Source: Clostridiales bacterium
GTDB lineage: Bacteria; Bacillota; Clostridia; Saccharofermentanales; Saccharofermentanaceae
NCBI GenBank assembly: GCA_024691135.1
Contig: JAILNZ010000005.1
Span: 1 to 33,692, forward strand
Direction: 5' to 3'
DNA length: 33,692 bases
A model generated the notes under the pieces. The model saw only the letters and a program-made list of their open reading frames with translations. It did not search any database and was not told where the DNA came from. Made by a program: the position numbers and the translations under genes. Positions 9,509 to 18,489 of the stretch are shown in pieces (within the stretch, counting starts at the first letter, position 1; the number at the start of each line of letters is the position of its first letter).

Positions 9509-9545
9509 GGCTGCCGGGGGAGATCTCCCGGCGGCCTTTTTCTCT
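9509..9545 (+). terminator. Rho-independent terminator
   Basis: GGCTGCCGGGGGAGATCTCCCGGCGGCC followed by TTTTTCTC. Confidence 0.8.
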
Positions 9546-9589
9546 TCTTCTGCTCGAAAAAGAAGACACGGTCTTCTTGAAGTATCAAA

Positions 9590-9619
9590 TTGACCGCGCA
9601 ATCAGATTCTTGATATAAT
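9590..9619 (+). promoter_or_regulatory. Sigma70-type promoter for alanine dehydrogenase
   Basis: TTGACC - 18 nt - TATAAT, about 35 bp upstream of the CDS. Confidence 0.75.
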
Positions 9620-9653
9620 GTCTTCACCGTTTTTATTTAAACAGAAAGGATAA

Positions 9654-10772
9654 ATGACTATGAAGATCGGTTGTGTAAAAGAAATCAAGAACAATGAATT
9701 CCGTGTCGGTTTGACCCCTGATAACGTTAAGGCGTACGTTGCCGCAGGCCACCACGTCTACATCGAAAAAGGTGCCGGTATCGGTTCGGGATTCTCGGAT
9801 AACGAGTATGTGGATGCGGGTGCGTCCCTTATCGACAACGCAGCCGATGTGTGGAACCTCGTCGAGATGATGGTAAAGGTAAAGGAGCCGTTGCCGTGCG
9901 AGTATCCGTTGTTCCGCGAAGGACTTATCCTCTATACATATCTCCATCTCGCCGCTGACAGGGAGCAGGCAGACGCTCTCCTTAAGGGTAAGGTCAAGGC
10001 AGTAGCTTACGAGACGCTCCAGGAAAAGGACAGATCGCTTCCCTGTCTTGCTCCGATGTCTCAGATCGCGGGCCGTCTCTCCATTCAGGAAGGCGCCAAG
10101 TACCTCGAGAAAAAGTTCGGCGGCGAGGGCATCCTCCTTGCAGGCGTCCCCGGCACACCTAAGGCAAACGTCGTTATCTTAGGCGGCGGCACGGTCGGAA
10201 TGAACGCGTGCAAGATCGCAGTCGGCATGGGCGCCAACGTAACGATCCTTGACGTTAACCTCAAGAGGCTCGAAGAACTCGACAACATGTTCGGAGCTCA
10301 TATCCAGACTCTCGTCAGCAACGACTCGAATGTTGAGCGCGCTGTAAAGGATGCTGACCTCGTAATCGGTTCGGTCCTGATCCCGGGCGGCTCGACGCCG
10401 AAGCTCTTCAAGAAGAAGTATCTTCCGGAGATGAAGGACGGCGCAGTCTTTGTAGACGTAGCCATCGACCAGGGCGGCTGCGGCGAGTCTTCTCACGTCA
10501 CGACCCACGACGATCCTGTATTTATCGAGGACAGCGTCGTTCACTACTGCGTCGGAAATATGCCGGGCGCAGTCCCGAGAACGAGTACGATCGCTCTGAC
10601 CAACGCTACTCTCAAGTACGGCCTCCAGATCGCCGCAAACGGTCTCGAGGAAGCTTGCAAGATGAGCGAGGTCATCGCTTCGGGCGTAAACTGCTACAAG
10701 GGCAAGGTCACGAACAAGAACGTCGCCATCGCTCTCGGCTACGAGTACGAGGAACTCTCCTCATTGATCTGA
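9654..10772 (+). CDS. ald: Alanine dehydrogenase
   Basis: MKIGCVKEIKNNEFRVGLTPDNV..., PMSQIAGRLSIQEGAKYLEK, VVILGGGTVGMNACKIAVGMGANVTILD, VGNMPGAVPRTSTIALTNATL. Confidence 0.95.
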   Translation: MTMKIGCVKEIKNNEFRVGLTPDNVKAYVAAGHHVYIEKGAGIGSGFSDNEYVDAGASLIDNAADVWNLVEMMVKVKEPLPCEYPLFREGLILYTYLHLAADREQADALLKGKVKAVAYETLQEKDRSLPCLAPMSQIAGRLSIQEGAKYLEKKFGGEGILLAGVPGTPKANVVILGGGTVGMNACKIAVGMGANVTILDVNLKRLEELDNMFGAHIQTLVSNDSNVERAVKDADLVIGSVLIPGGSTPKLFKKKYLPEMKDGAVFVDVAIDQGGCGESSHVTTHDDPVFIEDSVVHYCVGNMPGAVPRTSTIALTNATLKYGLQIAANGLEEACKMSEVIASGVNCYKGKVTNKNVAIALGYEYEELSSLI

Positions 10773-10785
10773 TAAGATTTGCGGG

Positions 10786-10821
10786 GCCCGGTGCTTTTTG
10801 AAGGCGCCGGGTCTTTTTTTG
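10786..10821 (+). terminator. Rho-independent terminator after ald
   Basis: CCCGGTGC-tttttgaag-GCGCCGGG followed by TCTTTTTTT. Confidence 0.85.
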
Positions 10822-10942
10822 CTCGAAAACTCCGCCCCGCGGCGTTTTGTAACAGTGTTAAGACGGCTTTATCGCCGCGGGAGGATGAATTATAATAGCG
10901 GGGTAAGGGATGCACATTTGTTTTTCGAAAAGGAGTGTTGAT

Positions 10943-11560
10943 ATGAAAAAGTTCGCGGCAATTCTTGCGGTAATGATGCTTCTCCTGTGCGGCTGCGCTC
11001 CGCAGGGAAAATTCTCGGACAAAAATGCGGCAAGGGTCTTCGGCGAGGAGCTCGATGTCGAAGAAGATGATGCCCAAGATGTTCTGGACGCGCTCAGGGA
11101 CGGGGACCTGCCTTATTTTGAGGACGGTGTCTGGGCGCGGTTTGACGGTAAGCAGACGCGGAAATTCCGGACGAGATGCGGGATCGGTACGTATATCGGC
11201 AGCGTCAAGAAGGCGGAGAGTTCGATCTGCTATATTGAGGGCGAAGGACTGAAGACGCGCGAGACGGTGATCGTCATGGTCCTGACTTTTAAGGATGAGA
11301 AAGACGCGGAAGATTTCCTTGAGGAAACTTACGGGATTTGGGAAGACACGGCCGCCTTTTTCAACGATTATGATTCGGAGGAAGGTGACGATGAGATCCT
11401 GGCGTGGTGGAAAGGATTCGGCGAGGATTTCTTTATGGGCGCGTATAAGAGCGGCAGGCAGGTCCTGGCCATGTGCGCCGTCAATGACGGGGACTATAAC
11501 TATATGGACGATGTCTGCGACGCGTTCGATCTTGATAACCCGTCAGAGCTCGCGAAGTGA
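10943..11560 (+). CDS. Putative lipoprotein of unknown function
   Basis: MKKFAAILAVMMLLLCGCAPQ signal peptide with lipobox; RBS AAAAGGAG upstream. Confidence 0.75.
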   Translation: MKKFAAILAVMMLLLCGCAPQGKFSDKNAARVFGEELDVEEDDAQDVLDALRDGDLPYFEDGVWARFDGKQTRKFRTRCGIGTYIGSVKKAESSICYIEGEGLKTRETVIVMVLTFKDEKDAEDFLEETYGIWEDTAAFFNDYDSEEGDDEILAWWKGFGEDFFMGAYKSGRQVLAMCAVNDGDYNYMDDVCDAFDLDNPSELAK

Positions 11561-11616
11561 TCTGACCCCCGGGTTTTGTGCTAAAATGTTTGTTGATGAA
11601 CGGGGGAGAAGAGCAG

Positions 11617-12309
11617 ATGAAATACGACTGTCTGATCATAGATGACGAGAAGGTCCTCGCCGACAACACATGCGAATATTTCAACATGTTTGACGTCAAG
11701 ACCAGGGCGCTCTACAGCGTGGCCGAGGCGACGGAGTTCCTCAGGGAGAACGAGGTGTCGCTGATCCTTCTGGACATCAACCTGGAGGACGGCAGCGGCT
11801 TCGAGCTGTGCCGGCACATCAGGACGACGATGAATGTCCCCATCCTCTTCATATCCGCGAGGAACACCGATGACGACAAGATAATCGCGCTCAATATCGG
11901 CGGCGACGATTACATCGAGAAGCCGTATTCGCTGGGCGTCATCCTGGCCAAGGTGAAGGTCGTCCTCAAGAGGTACGGCAAGGACGACGGCGCCCCGAAG
12001 CAGGATGTTTTCGAGGACGGGAAGCTTAAGGTCGATATAAAAAACAGGACCGTTTTTGTGGACGGGACCGAAAAGAAGCTGACGAGCATGGAGTTCTCTC
12101 TCCTTTGTTACCTTATCGAAAACAAAAACCGGCTGATAACCAAATCCGAACTCTTTGACAACGTGTGGAAGGACAGGTTCACGTCCGACGGCACGCTCAA
12201 TGTTCACATAAGAAAGCTCCGCGAAGCCGTTGAGGACGACCCGAAAAATCCGGTGCGCATCGTGACGGTTTGGAAAGAGGGCTACAAATACATAAAAGGT
12301 GACGCGTGA
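11617..12309 (+). CDS. OmpR/PhoB-family response regulator
   Basis: Receiver landmarks (IIDDEK, LLDINL, ISARN, YIEKPYS) and winged-helix C-terminus (LLCYLIENKNRLITKSELFDNVW...LNVHIRKLREAVEDDP). Confidence 0.93.
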   Translation: MKYDCLIIDDEKVLADNTCEYFNMFDVKTRALYSVAEATEFLRENEVSLILLDINLEDGSGFELCRHIRTTMNVPILFISARNTDDDKIIALNIGGDDYIEKPYSLGVILAKVKVVLKRYGKDDGAPKQDVFEDGKLKVDIKNRTVFVDGTEKKLTSMEFSLLCYLIENKNRLITKSELFDNVWKDRFTSDGTLNVHIRKLREAVEDDPKNPVRIVTVWKEGYKYIKGDA

Positions 12310-13559
12310 TGAGAGGCCGGGTCTTCGTCATCTTCATCGTCATACTGCTCCTTATGGAGGCGTCGCTGACCGTGCTGTTCCTTAAAAAGGCTCAGACGGA
12401 GGAGCAGGACAATGTCGCGGTCAACGACTGTCACAAGACCGTCGAGGAGAACTTCGGCGAGACTTCTTCATATCCGTCCGGCCTTTCATATTCCGTGATC
12501 GGGCTGAACGGCGACGTCCTTTTCGCGAACGGGGAGGGCGTATCCCTTTCCATGAGCGAAGCGGTCAAGAAGAATGACACGATCCTGGACATCATCAATG
12601 ACGGCGAGCTCAAAGGGCATATCATCTTCAGAAATGACACGGCCGACCGTATCAACGGCTGGCGGAAAAGGATCGCGGTCACGGTTACGGTAAGCACCGT
12701 TTTGCAGGCGGCCCTTATCGTCGCCTATTATCTCTATATCAGAAAGACCGTAACGAAGCCGTTTGACGAGCTGAACGCTTTTGCCTCGCGTGTGGCGGGC
12801 GGCGATCTCGATGTGCCGCTCGAGGTCGATAAGAAGCATGTTTTCGGAAGCTTCACGGAAGCGTTCGATCTTATGCGGGCGGAACTTAAGCGATCGAGAG
12901 CTGCCGAAAAAGCCGCGAACGATGCCAAAAAAGAGATGGTCGCCAAACTCTCTCACGACATAAAGACGCCGGTCGCGTCGATAAAATCCTCCTCGGAGAT
13001 GGGCTACGAGATCACCTCCGACCCGAAGGCAAAGGAGAGATTCAACGCGATCAACGTCAAGGCCGACGAGCTGACCGTGCTCGTGGAAAACCTTTTTAAT
13101 TCCAGTGTCAACGACGCGACGGAGATAACGGTCGATCCTCGGGAGAACACGTCGGACACTATCTTACGGGCGATCCGCAACGCCGACTACCTCAACAGGG
13201 CGGGCGACGTTTCTATCCCCGAGTGCAAAGTGTTTACCGACAGTTTAAGGATCCAGCAGGCCTTCGATAATGTTTTTATCAATTCCTATAAATACGCGGA
13301 CACGGACATCAAGGTCGACGCCAAACTGGAAGACGGCTACCTTAAGGTGGCGGTAAGGGACTTCGGTCCGGGAGTTACCGAAGAGGAAGTATCGGTCATC
13401 AAGGGCAAATATAACAGAGGAAAGAACAGCGAAGGAAAGGACGGCGCAGGTCTCGGATTATACCTCACTTCTTATTTTCTTAAGAGCATGGACGGCGACA
13501 TATTCGTGACCAACGAGGATCCGGGTCTTCAGGTGCTTTTCCTGATCCGGACGATTTAA
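12309..13559 (+). CDS. Sensor histidine kinase with HAMP domain
   Basis: Two TM segments, HAMP, H-box KLSHDIKTPVASIKSSSEM, ATPase G boxes VRDFGPGV and KDGAGLGLYL. Overlaps the response regulator stop (GTGATG). Confidence 0.9.
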   Translation: MRGRVFVIFIVILLLMEASLTVLFLKKAQTEEQDNVAVNDCHKTVEENFGETSSYPSGLSYSVIGLNGDVLFANGEGVSLSMSEAVKKNDTILDIINDGELKGHIIFRNDTADRINGWRKRIAVTVTVSTVLQAALIVAYYLYIRKTVTKPFDELNAFASRVAGGDLDVPLEVDKKHVFGSFTEAFDLMRAELKRSRAAEKAANDAKKEMVAKLSHDIKTPVASIKSSSEMGYEITSDPKAKERFNAINVKADELTVLVENLFNSSVNDATEITVDPRENTSDTILRAIRNADYLNRAGDVSIPECKVFTDSLRIQQAFDNVFINSYKYADTDIKVDAKLEDGYLKVAVRDFGPGVTEEEVSVIKGKYNRGKNSEGKDGAGLGLYLTSYFLKSMDGDIFVTNEDPGLQVLFLIRTI

Positions 13560-13594
13560 GAAAGATTTAAGAGTTCCTTAAAGGCACTTAAGGG
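13553..13594 (+). promoter_or_regulatory. Helically phased TTAAG direct repeats upstream of the ABC operon (candidate response-regulator operator)
   Basis: TTAAG at 13556, TTAAG at 13567, TTAAAG at 13578 and TTAAG at 13588: spacing 11, 11 and 10 bp. Confidence 0.5.
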
Positions 13595-13633
13595 TTGAAA
13601 AGATACCATAGTGCCATAAGGAGGCAAAAACCT

Positions 13634-14389
13634 ATGAAAGAAATAATCAAGACAAACAGACTTTGCAAGACTTTCTCGAACGGAGGAGTCCAGCAGCACG
13701 TATTAAGGAACATCGATCTCGATATCTATGAAGGCGACTTCACGGTCATCATGGGCGCGAGCGGAGCCGGCAAATCCACGCTCCTTTATGCGCTCTCGGG
13801 AATGGACAAGCCGACTTTGGGCGAGATCCTTTTCGCAGGCGAGAAGATCACGGACAAAAAGCCGGACGAGCTGGCCCTGTTCAGGAGAAAGAACTGCGGC
13901 TTCGTTTTCCAGCAGACATATCTCGTCGAATCGATGAGCGTTCTCGACAACGTCCTCGCGGCAGGCCTTCTGACCGAGAAGAACAAAAAGGCCGCGGCGA
14001 CCAGGGCAAAAGAGGTCCTCAAGTCGGTGGACATCGAAGAATCTCTCTGGGACAAGTTCCCGGCGCAGCTGTCGGGCGGCGAGGCTCAGAGAGTCGGCAT
14101 CGCGAGAGCGCTTGTAAACAGACCGAGGGTCGTCTTTGCGGACGAGCCGACGGGAGCGCTGAACTCCAAGACGGGAAAGGATGTCCTCGACACCCTGACG
14201 AGAGCGAATAATGACGGCCAGTCCGTCGTGATGGTCACCCACGACATCACGAGCGCCAGAAGGGGGAACAGGATCCTCTACGTAAAGGACGGTGAGATCG
14301 CGGGCAAGCTCGACCTCGGAAAGTACCTCTCCGGAGACAAGGAACGTCACCTTAAGCTACGTGATTTTCTCGGCGGAATGGGGTGGTAA
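13634..14389 (+). CDS. ABC transporter ATP-binding protein (MacB/LolD-like)
   Basis: Walker A GASGAGKST, signature LSGGEAQRVGIARAL, Walker B VVFADEPTGALN. Start with RBS AAGGAGG. Confidence 0.93.
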   Translation: MKEIIKTNRLCKTFSNGGVQQHVLRNIDLDIYEGDFTVIMGASGAGKSTLLYALSGMDKPTLGEILFAGEKITDKKPDELALFRRKNCGFVFQQTYLVESMSVLDNVLAAGLLTEKNKKAAATRAKEVLKSVDIEESLWDKFPAQLSGGEAQRVGIARALVNRPRVVFADEPTGALNSKTGKDVLDTLTRANNDGQSVVMVTHDITSARRGNRILYVKDGEIAGKLDLGKYLSGDKERHLKLRDFLGGMGW

Positions 14390-14391
14390 CG

Positions 14392-16749
14392 ATGACAAAA
14401 GAATTCTTGCTCGCCAAATCTCATTTTCGAAAAAACAGGGGAACAGCGGCAGGCATATTTCTACTCATGTTCCTTGCGTCTTTCCTCCTGAGCATATCCA
14501 TGATCCTCTTCACGGACGTTTACCCCACGGGGAAAAAATCGGCCGAGCGCCTTGATTCCGGCGACGGCGTAATCAAGATCTACAACATAGGCGACAAAGA
14601 TGACGCGTTCATAAGAGATCTCCTGGACGGCGACGTCGAGAGGTACGGCATAAGCAGATGCCTCAATTACCCCAACACGAGCGTCATCAGCAACACCGAA
14701 GGCGCGGAGGTCATGGTCAACCTGATCGTCGAGACTTCCGAGCAGGCGCTTAACAAGACGATGGCAAGAACGGAGATCATCGACGAAGATGATACCGTCA
14801 CGGAAGGCTACGTCTATCTGCCTTATCAGCTGCATACGAGCGGCCACTTTGAGATCGGGGACATGTACCCCGTTACCGTGGCAGGAAAGAGGTACGACCT
14901 GAAGATCAGGGGCTTTCTCGAGAATACCTACTACGGCTGCAACAATTCGGGCTGCTATGAGATCATCGTTCCGGACAACATCTACGACGAACTCATGGAG
15001 ATATCGGGAAAGACCAATCTCATGGCCTGCGTCCCGTATGCCCTCAAGGACAAGAGCACACAGAACCACTTCGCGACGAGAGTTTCCAACGACGGCTTAA
15101 AGTATGACATCAACATGTCTGTCGAGAACGTCAGCCTAAGTGACGTCATCTTGTCAAGGACCTTCATGTCGCTCATCATCGCGGTCTCCTTCTTTACCGT
15201 AACAGTCATCGTCATGGCGGTAATCATCATGATGATCGCCAACAGCATCGCGAACTACGTAAAGGAAAACATGAAGACCATAGGAGCTTTGAAGGCCATC
15301 GGCTACACCGGAAGGAACATCAGGATCTCTCTTATCATCATGTTCCTTATGATCTCGGTCATCGCTTCCGTCACGGGAGTCTGCCTCTCATATGCGGCGC
15401 TTCCGTACGTGGCAGAGATCGTCGTGGCCCAGATGGGACTTCCTTACAGATCTTCCTTCAGCCTTTTCGCGACGGCCGCTTCCTTTTTTGCAGTCGTTAT
15501 CTTCACTTTGATCGCCACTTTGTTTTCGGCAAGAAAAGTCAACAGGATCATCCCCATCGTTGCCCTCCGCGAAGGCATCGAGAGCCACAACTTCAAGCGC
15601 AATCCCATAAAGCTCGAGAGATCGTTCCTGAACCTTGACCTGAGCCTTGCGATGAAGACGTTGTTTTCCAACCTCAGGCAGAACGTCATAGTCTTTGTAG
15701 TGATCGCCTTTCTCATCTTCCTCTGCGTCAATTCGCTCCTGATGTACGAGAACTTCAGCCGCAAGCCGAATCTCAAGCTCATGGCTCTCGAGATCTGCTC
15801 GGGCGTCATAGGCGTCGACGGCGAAAACGCAGAAGACGCGCAAGACTTCCTGTCTTCAAGACCCGAAGTCAGCAGTGTCAGAAAGCTCTACAACTTCCGC
15901 GTGTTCACCGATGACGAGGACAGCATCGTCCTGAACGCCTTCGAAGATCCTTCAAAGATGAACAACCAGGACCTCTGCTACAAGGGCCGCCTCCCGCTGC
16001 ACGACAACGAGATCTGCCTGAGCGGCAGGTACGCCAAATCCGCCGGCCTGAAGATCGGCGACGAGGTCCGGCTCAATCTCGCCGGCAACTCATATAGCTA
16101 CGTCATCTCCGGCTTCATCCAGATCATGACCAACGGCGGAAAAGAAGCCGTTCTGACCGAAGCTGCGGCGGCCAACCTCGCCGACCTCGGGAACTTCCCG
16201 ACCTACTTCTACTTTGATACAGAAACCGAAGACGAGACCGTCAAGCTCCTTGAAGACTGCGAAGCAAGATTCGGGGATCACCTGCTGAGCAGCTCAAACT
16301 TCTACCAGAACGTCAAGGGCTCCCTCGCAACCTTCAAAGGCATCTCCGCCCTCATGATGATCCTTGTCTGCTCCGTCTCGGCCGCAGTCATAATCCTCGT
16401 CCTCTACCTTCTCATCAGATCCCTCATCTTCTCGAAAAGGAAGGACTACGGCATCTACAAGGCGATCGGATACACTTCACGGGACCTCGTGTTCCAGACC
16501 GCTGCGAGCTTCATGCCTGCGATCATCTTATCAACGATAATCTCAACGATCGCCTCCTACTACCTCGCCAACCCGTATATGCAGGTGATCATGATCAACT
16601 TCGGCCTCATGAAGTGCACGTTCAACATCCCGATCCCGGGTCTCATCATCATCGCCGTCTCGATGATAATCGTATCTTTCCTTTTCGCGGTCTTCGAATC
16701 CGGAAAAGTCAGAAAGATCGAAGCCTATAACATGCTGGTCTCAGAATAA
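14392..16749 (+). CDS. ABC transporter permease, FtsX-like, two FtsX domains
   Basis: Long protein with paired TM blocks (IAVSFFTVTVIVMAVIIMMIANSIANYVKENMKTIGALKAIGYTG and FSKRKDYGIYKAIGYTSRDL) typical of MacB/FtsX permeases. Confidence 0.9.
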   Translation: MTKEFLLAKSHFRKNRGTAAGIFLLMFLASFLLSISMILFTDVYPTGKKSAERLDSGDGVIKIYNIGDKDDAFIRDLLDGDVERYGISRCLNYPNTSVISNTEGAEVMVNLIVETSEQALNKTMARTEIIDEDDTVTEGYVYLPYQLHTSGHFEIGDMYPVTVAGKRYDLKIRGFLENTYYGCNNSGCYEIIVPDNIYDELMEISGKTNLMACVPYALKDKSTQNHFATRVSNDGLKYDINMSVENVSLSDVILSRTFMSLIIAVSFFTVTVIVMAVIIMMIANSIANYVKENMKTIGALKAIGYTGRNIRISLIIMFLMISVIASVTGVCLSYAALPYVAEIVVAQMGLPYRSSFSLFATAASFFAVVIFTLIATLFSARKVNRIIPIVALREGIESHNFKRNPIKLERSFLNLDLSLAMKTLFSNLRQNVIVFVVIAFLIFLCVNSLLMYENFSRKPNLKLMALEICSGVIGVDGENAEDAQDFLSSRPEVSSVRKLYNFRVFTDDEDSIVLNAFEDPSKMNNQDLCYKGRLPLHDNEICLSGRYAKSAGLKIGDEVRLNLAGNSYSYVISGFIQIMTNGGKEAVLTEAAAANLADLGNFPTYFYFDTETEDETVKLLEDCEARFGDHLLSSSNFYQNVKGSLATFKGISALMMILVCSVSAAVIILVLYLLIRSLIFSKRKDYGIYKAIGYTSRDLVFQTAASFMPAIILSTIISTIASYYLANPYMQVIMINFGLMKCTFNIPIPGLIIIAVSMIIVSFLFAVFESGKVRKIEAYNMLVSE

Positions 16750-16791
16750 GGACAACGTTTTCCTCTTCCGATCACGCTGCCGTTTTAAAAA

Positions 16792-17105
16792 TCCAACCCT
16801 AGGGTGGAAAAAGAAAACCGCAGAAAAACAAATCCAACCTAAGGTTGGAAAAAGAAATCCGCAAATTAATAAATCCAACCTAAGGTTGGAAAAACAAAAC
16901 AGGCAGGAATCTTCTTGGTAACCAAGGGTTGGAAAAATCTTCAAAACCGGAGAGATCAGAGGGAAAAAAGAGAAAACCGGACGAAATCCCGGTAATAAAT
17001 CCAACCCTAGGTTGGAAAAAGAAATCCGCAAAATAATAAATCCAACCTAAGGTTGGAAAAAGCAAAAAGACAAATTCAGATATGCGGCATAAGGTTGGAA
17101 AAACG
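16792..17105. repeat. Cluster 2 of TCCAACCTAAGGTTGGAAAAA palindromic repeats (7 units)
   Basis: Units at 16792-16813, 16833-16853, 16874-16894, 16922-16936, 17000-17020, 17041-17061 and 17090-17104. Confidence 0.85.
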
Positions 17106-17146
17106 GAAAGGAAGCGGACGGTAAGATACTGTGCCGGGACATAAAG

Positions 17147-17185
17147 ACAGGACGGATCCTTTTTGGGGACGTCCTGCTTCTTTTT
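17147..17185 (+). terminator. Rho-independent terminator upstream of the MFS gene
   Basis: CAGGACG...CGTCCTG stem followed by CTTCTTTTT. Confidence 0.55.
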
Positions 17186-17235
17186 GCGGGCAGATTAATG
17201 GTAAAATCTTTCCAGGATCGGCAAAGGAGGACCGG

Positions 17236-18456
17236 GTGTCAGTGGAAAGCAAAAAGACGGGCGGTCTGTGGACCTTGAGGTATACGCTCATCAACTCGAC
17301 TTATTTTATTGCGTTTTGTACTATTCATGCCTGTGCGGCAGTTTATCTTCTGGCTAACGGCTTCTCGAATACCGAGGTCGGCGTGCTTTTGGCGATCGCA
17401 AATATCGTATCGGCTTTTTTCCAACCTTTTATCGCGGGTATCATCGACAAGGGAGGCGCGCTCACGAACAGGAGGTTTATCCTTATTTCCGTAACCGTTA
17501 TCCTGGCAGGTTCCGTGATACTTCTTCTGGTGAAGGATATCAAAGCGGTGGTGTTTTTTGTCTTCGCGCTGATCTACATGATCCAGTTCGCGTATCAGCC
17601 TGTCATGACGGCCCTTTGCTTTGAGTATCAGAAAGCGGGCAGCAAGATCAACTTCGGCCTTGCCAGAGGTCTCGGGTCTGCGAGTTTTGCCGTGACGGCT
17701 GCATTCATCGGCGGGATCATTGAGAAGAAGGGAGTAGACATCCTTCTTATCGTCAATATCGTTGTCATGGCGCTTTCCTTTATCGTGGTCTTTACTTTCA
17801 TTAAGCCCCGCTCGGAGGAAGACTCAGGCAGATCAAAGAAAGAAGCATCTCACAACAGCCTTTTTTCCTTCTCGAAAACATACCCCGCCTTTTCACTCTT
17901 TCTTGTCGCGACCGTGTGCTTTTTCTTCGCACACAACATGATCAACGATTTTATGATCCAGATCATAAGGCACCTCGGCGGCGGCGAGACGGAACTGGGA
18001 TATTCGAATTTCCTTCAGGCCATACTGGAACTCCCCGTCATGGCTCTCATAGGACTTATCCTTAAGAAGATCTCCTCGAAAAGCCTCCTCGTCATGTCAG
18101 GATTTGCATTCCTGGTCAAGATAGCCATACTCATATTTGCGACGAATATGGTGATGATGTATGTAAGCCAGTCCTTCCAGTTGTTTGCTTACGCGGTATT
18201 CATCCCGGCGGCCGCATATTATGTAAGCTCGACGATGGAGGAATCCGATCAGGTAAAAGGGCAGGCGTATGTCACGAGCGCGATAACCGTCGGAGGTGTC
18301 TTCTCAAACCTCATAAGCGGAGTGATCCTGGATCATCTCGGGATAGGAGCAATGCTCGGGATAGGAACCGGCGTCTGTGCTATAGGGGCCGTTACGGCAC
18401 TTGTTGCCATGACCGTACTTAAGCATCACAATGAGATCGGAAAAGAAGCTCTTTGA
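17236..18456 (+). CDS. MFS transporter (MFS_1-like)
   Basis: About 12 TM segments. GTG start at 17236 with AAAGGAGG upstream; the ORF-track start at 17131 overlaps the terminator. Confidence 0.85.
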   Translation: MSVESKKTGGLWTLRYTLINSTYFIAFCTIHACAAVYLLANGFSNTEVGVLLAIANIVSAFFQPFIAGIIDKGGALTNRRFILISVTVILAGSVILLLVKDIKAVVFFVFALIYMIQFAYQPVMTALCFEYQKAGSKINFGLARGLGSASFAVTAAFIGGIIEKKGVDILLIVNIVVMALSFIVVFTFIKPRSEEDSGRSKKEASHNSLFSFSKTYPAFSLFLVATVCFFFAHNMINDFMIQIIRHLGGGETELGYSNFLQAILELPVMALIGLILKKISSKSLLVMSGFAFLVKIAILIFATNMVMMYVSQSFQLFAYAVFIPAAAYYVSSTMEESDQVKGQAYVTSAITVGGVFSNLISGVILDHLGIGAMLGIGTGVCAIGAVTALVAMTVLKHHNEIGKEAL

Positions 18457-18463
18457 CTGCTCG

Positions 18464-18487
18464 AAAAAGAAGCCCCCAATTAGGAGC
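18464..18487 (-). terminator. Minus-strand terminator between convergent genes
   Basis: On the minus strand: GCTCCTAATTGGGGGC followed by TTCTTTTT. Confidence 0.45.
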
Positions 18488-18489
18488 GG

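Noticed and set aside
16741-17065. Minus-strand ORFs with repeated FSNLRLDL / FPTLGWI peptides
   Set aside because: The peptide repetition is produced by translating the palindromic DNA repeats; no RBS or conserved-looking protein.
16792-17105. CRISPR array
   Set aside because: Repeat units are short (about 17-21 bp), variable, in both orientations within the family, with irregular spacing and duplicated linkers; no cas genes.
17415-17431. TTTTTTCCAACCTTTT in the MFS gene and TTTTCCAACCTCAGG near 15664 as further repeat units
   Set aside because: Only partial matches inside coding sequence (FFQPF, FSNLRQ), lacking the palindromic half; probably chance.
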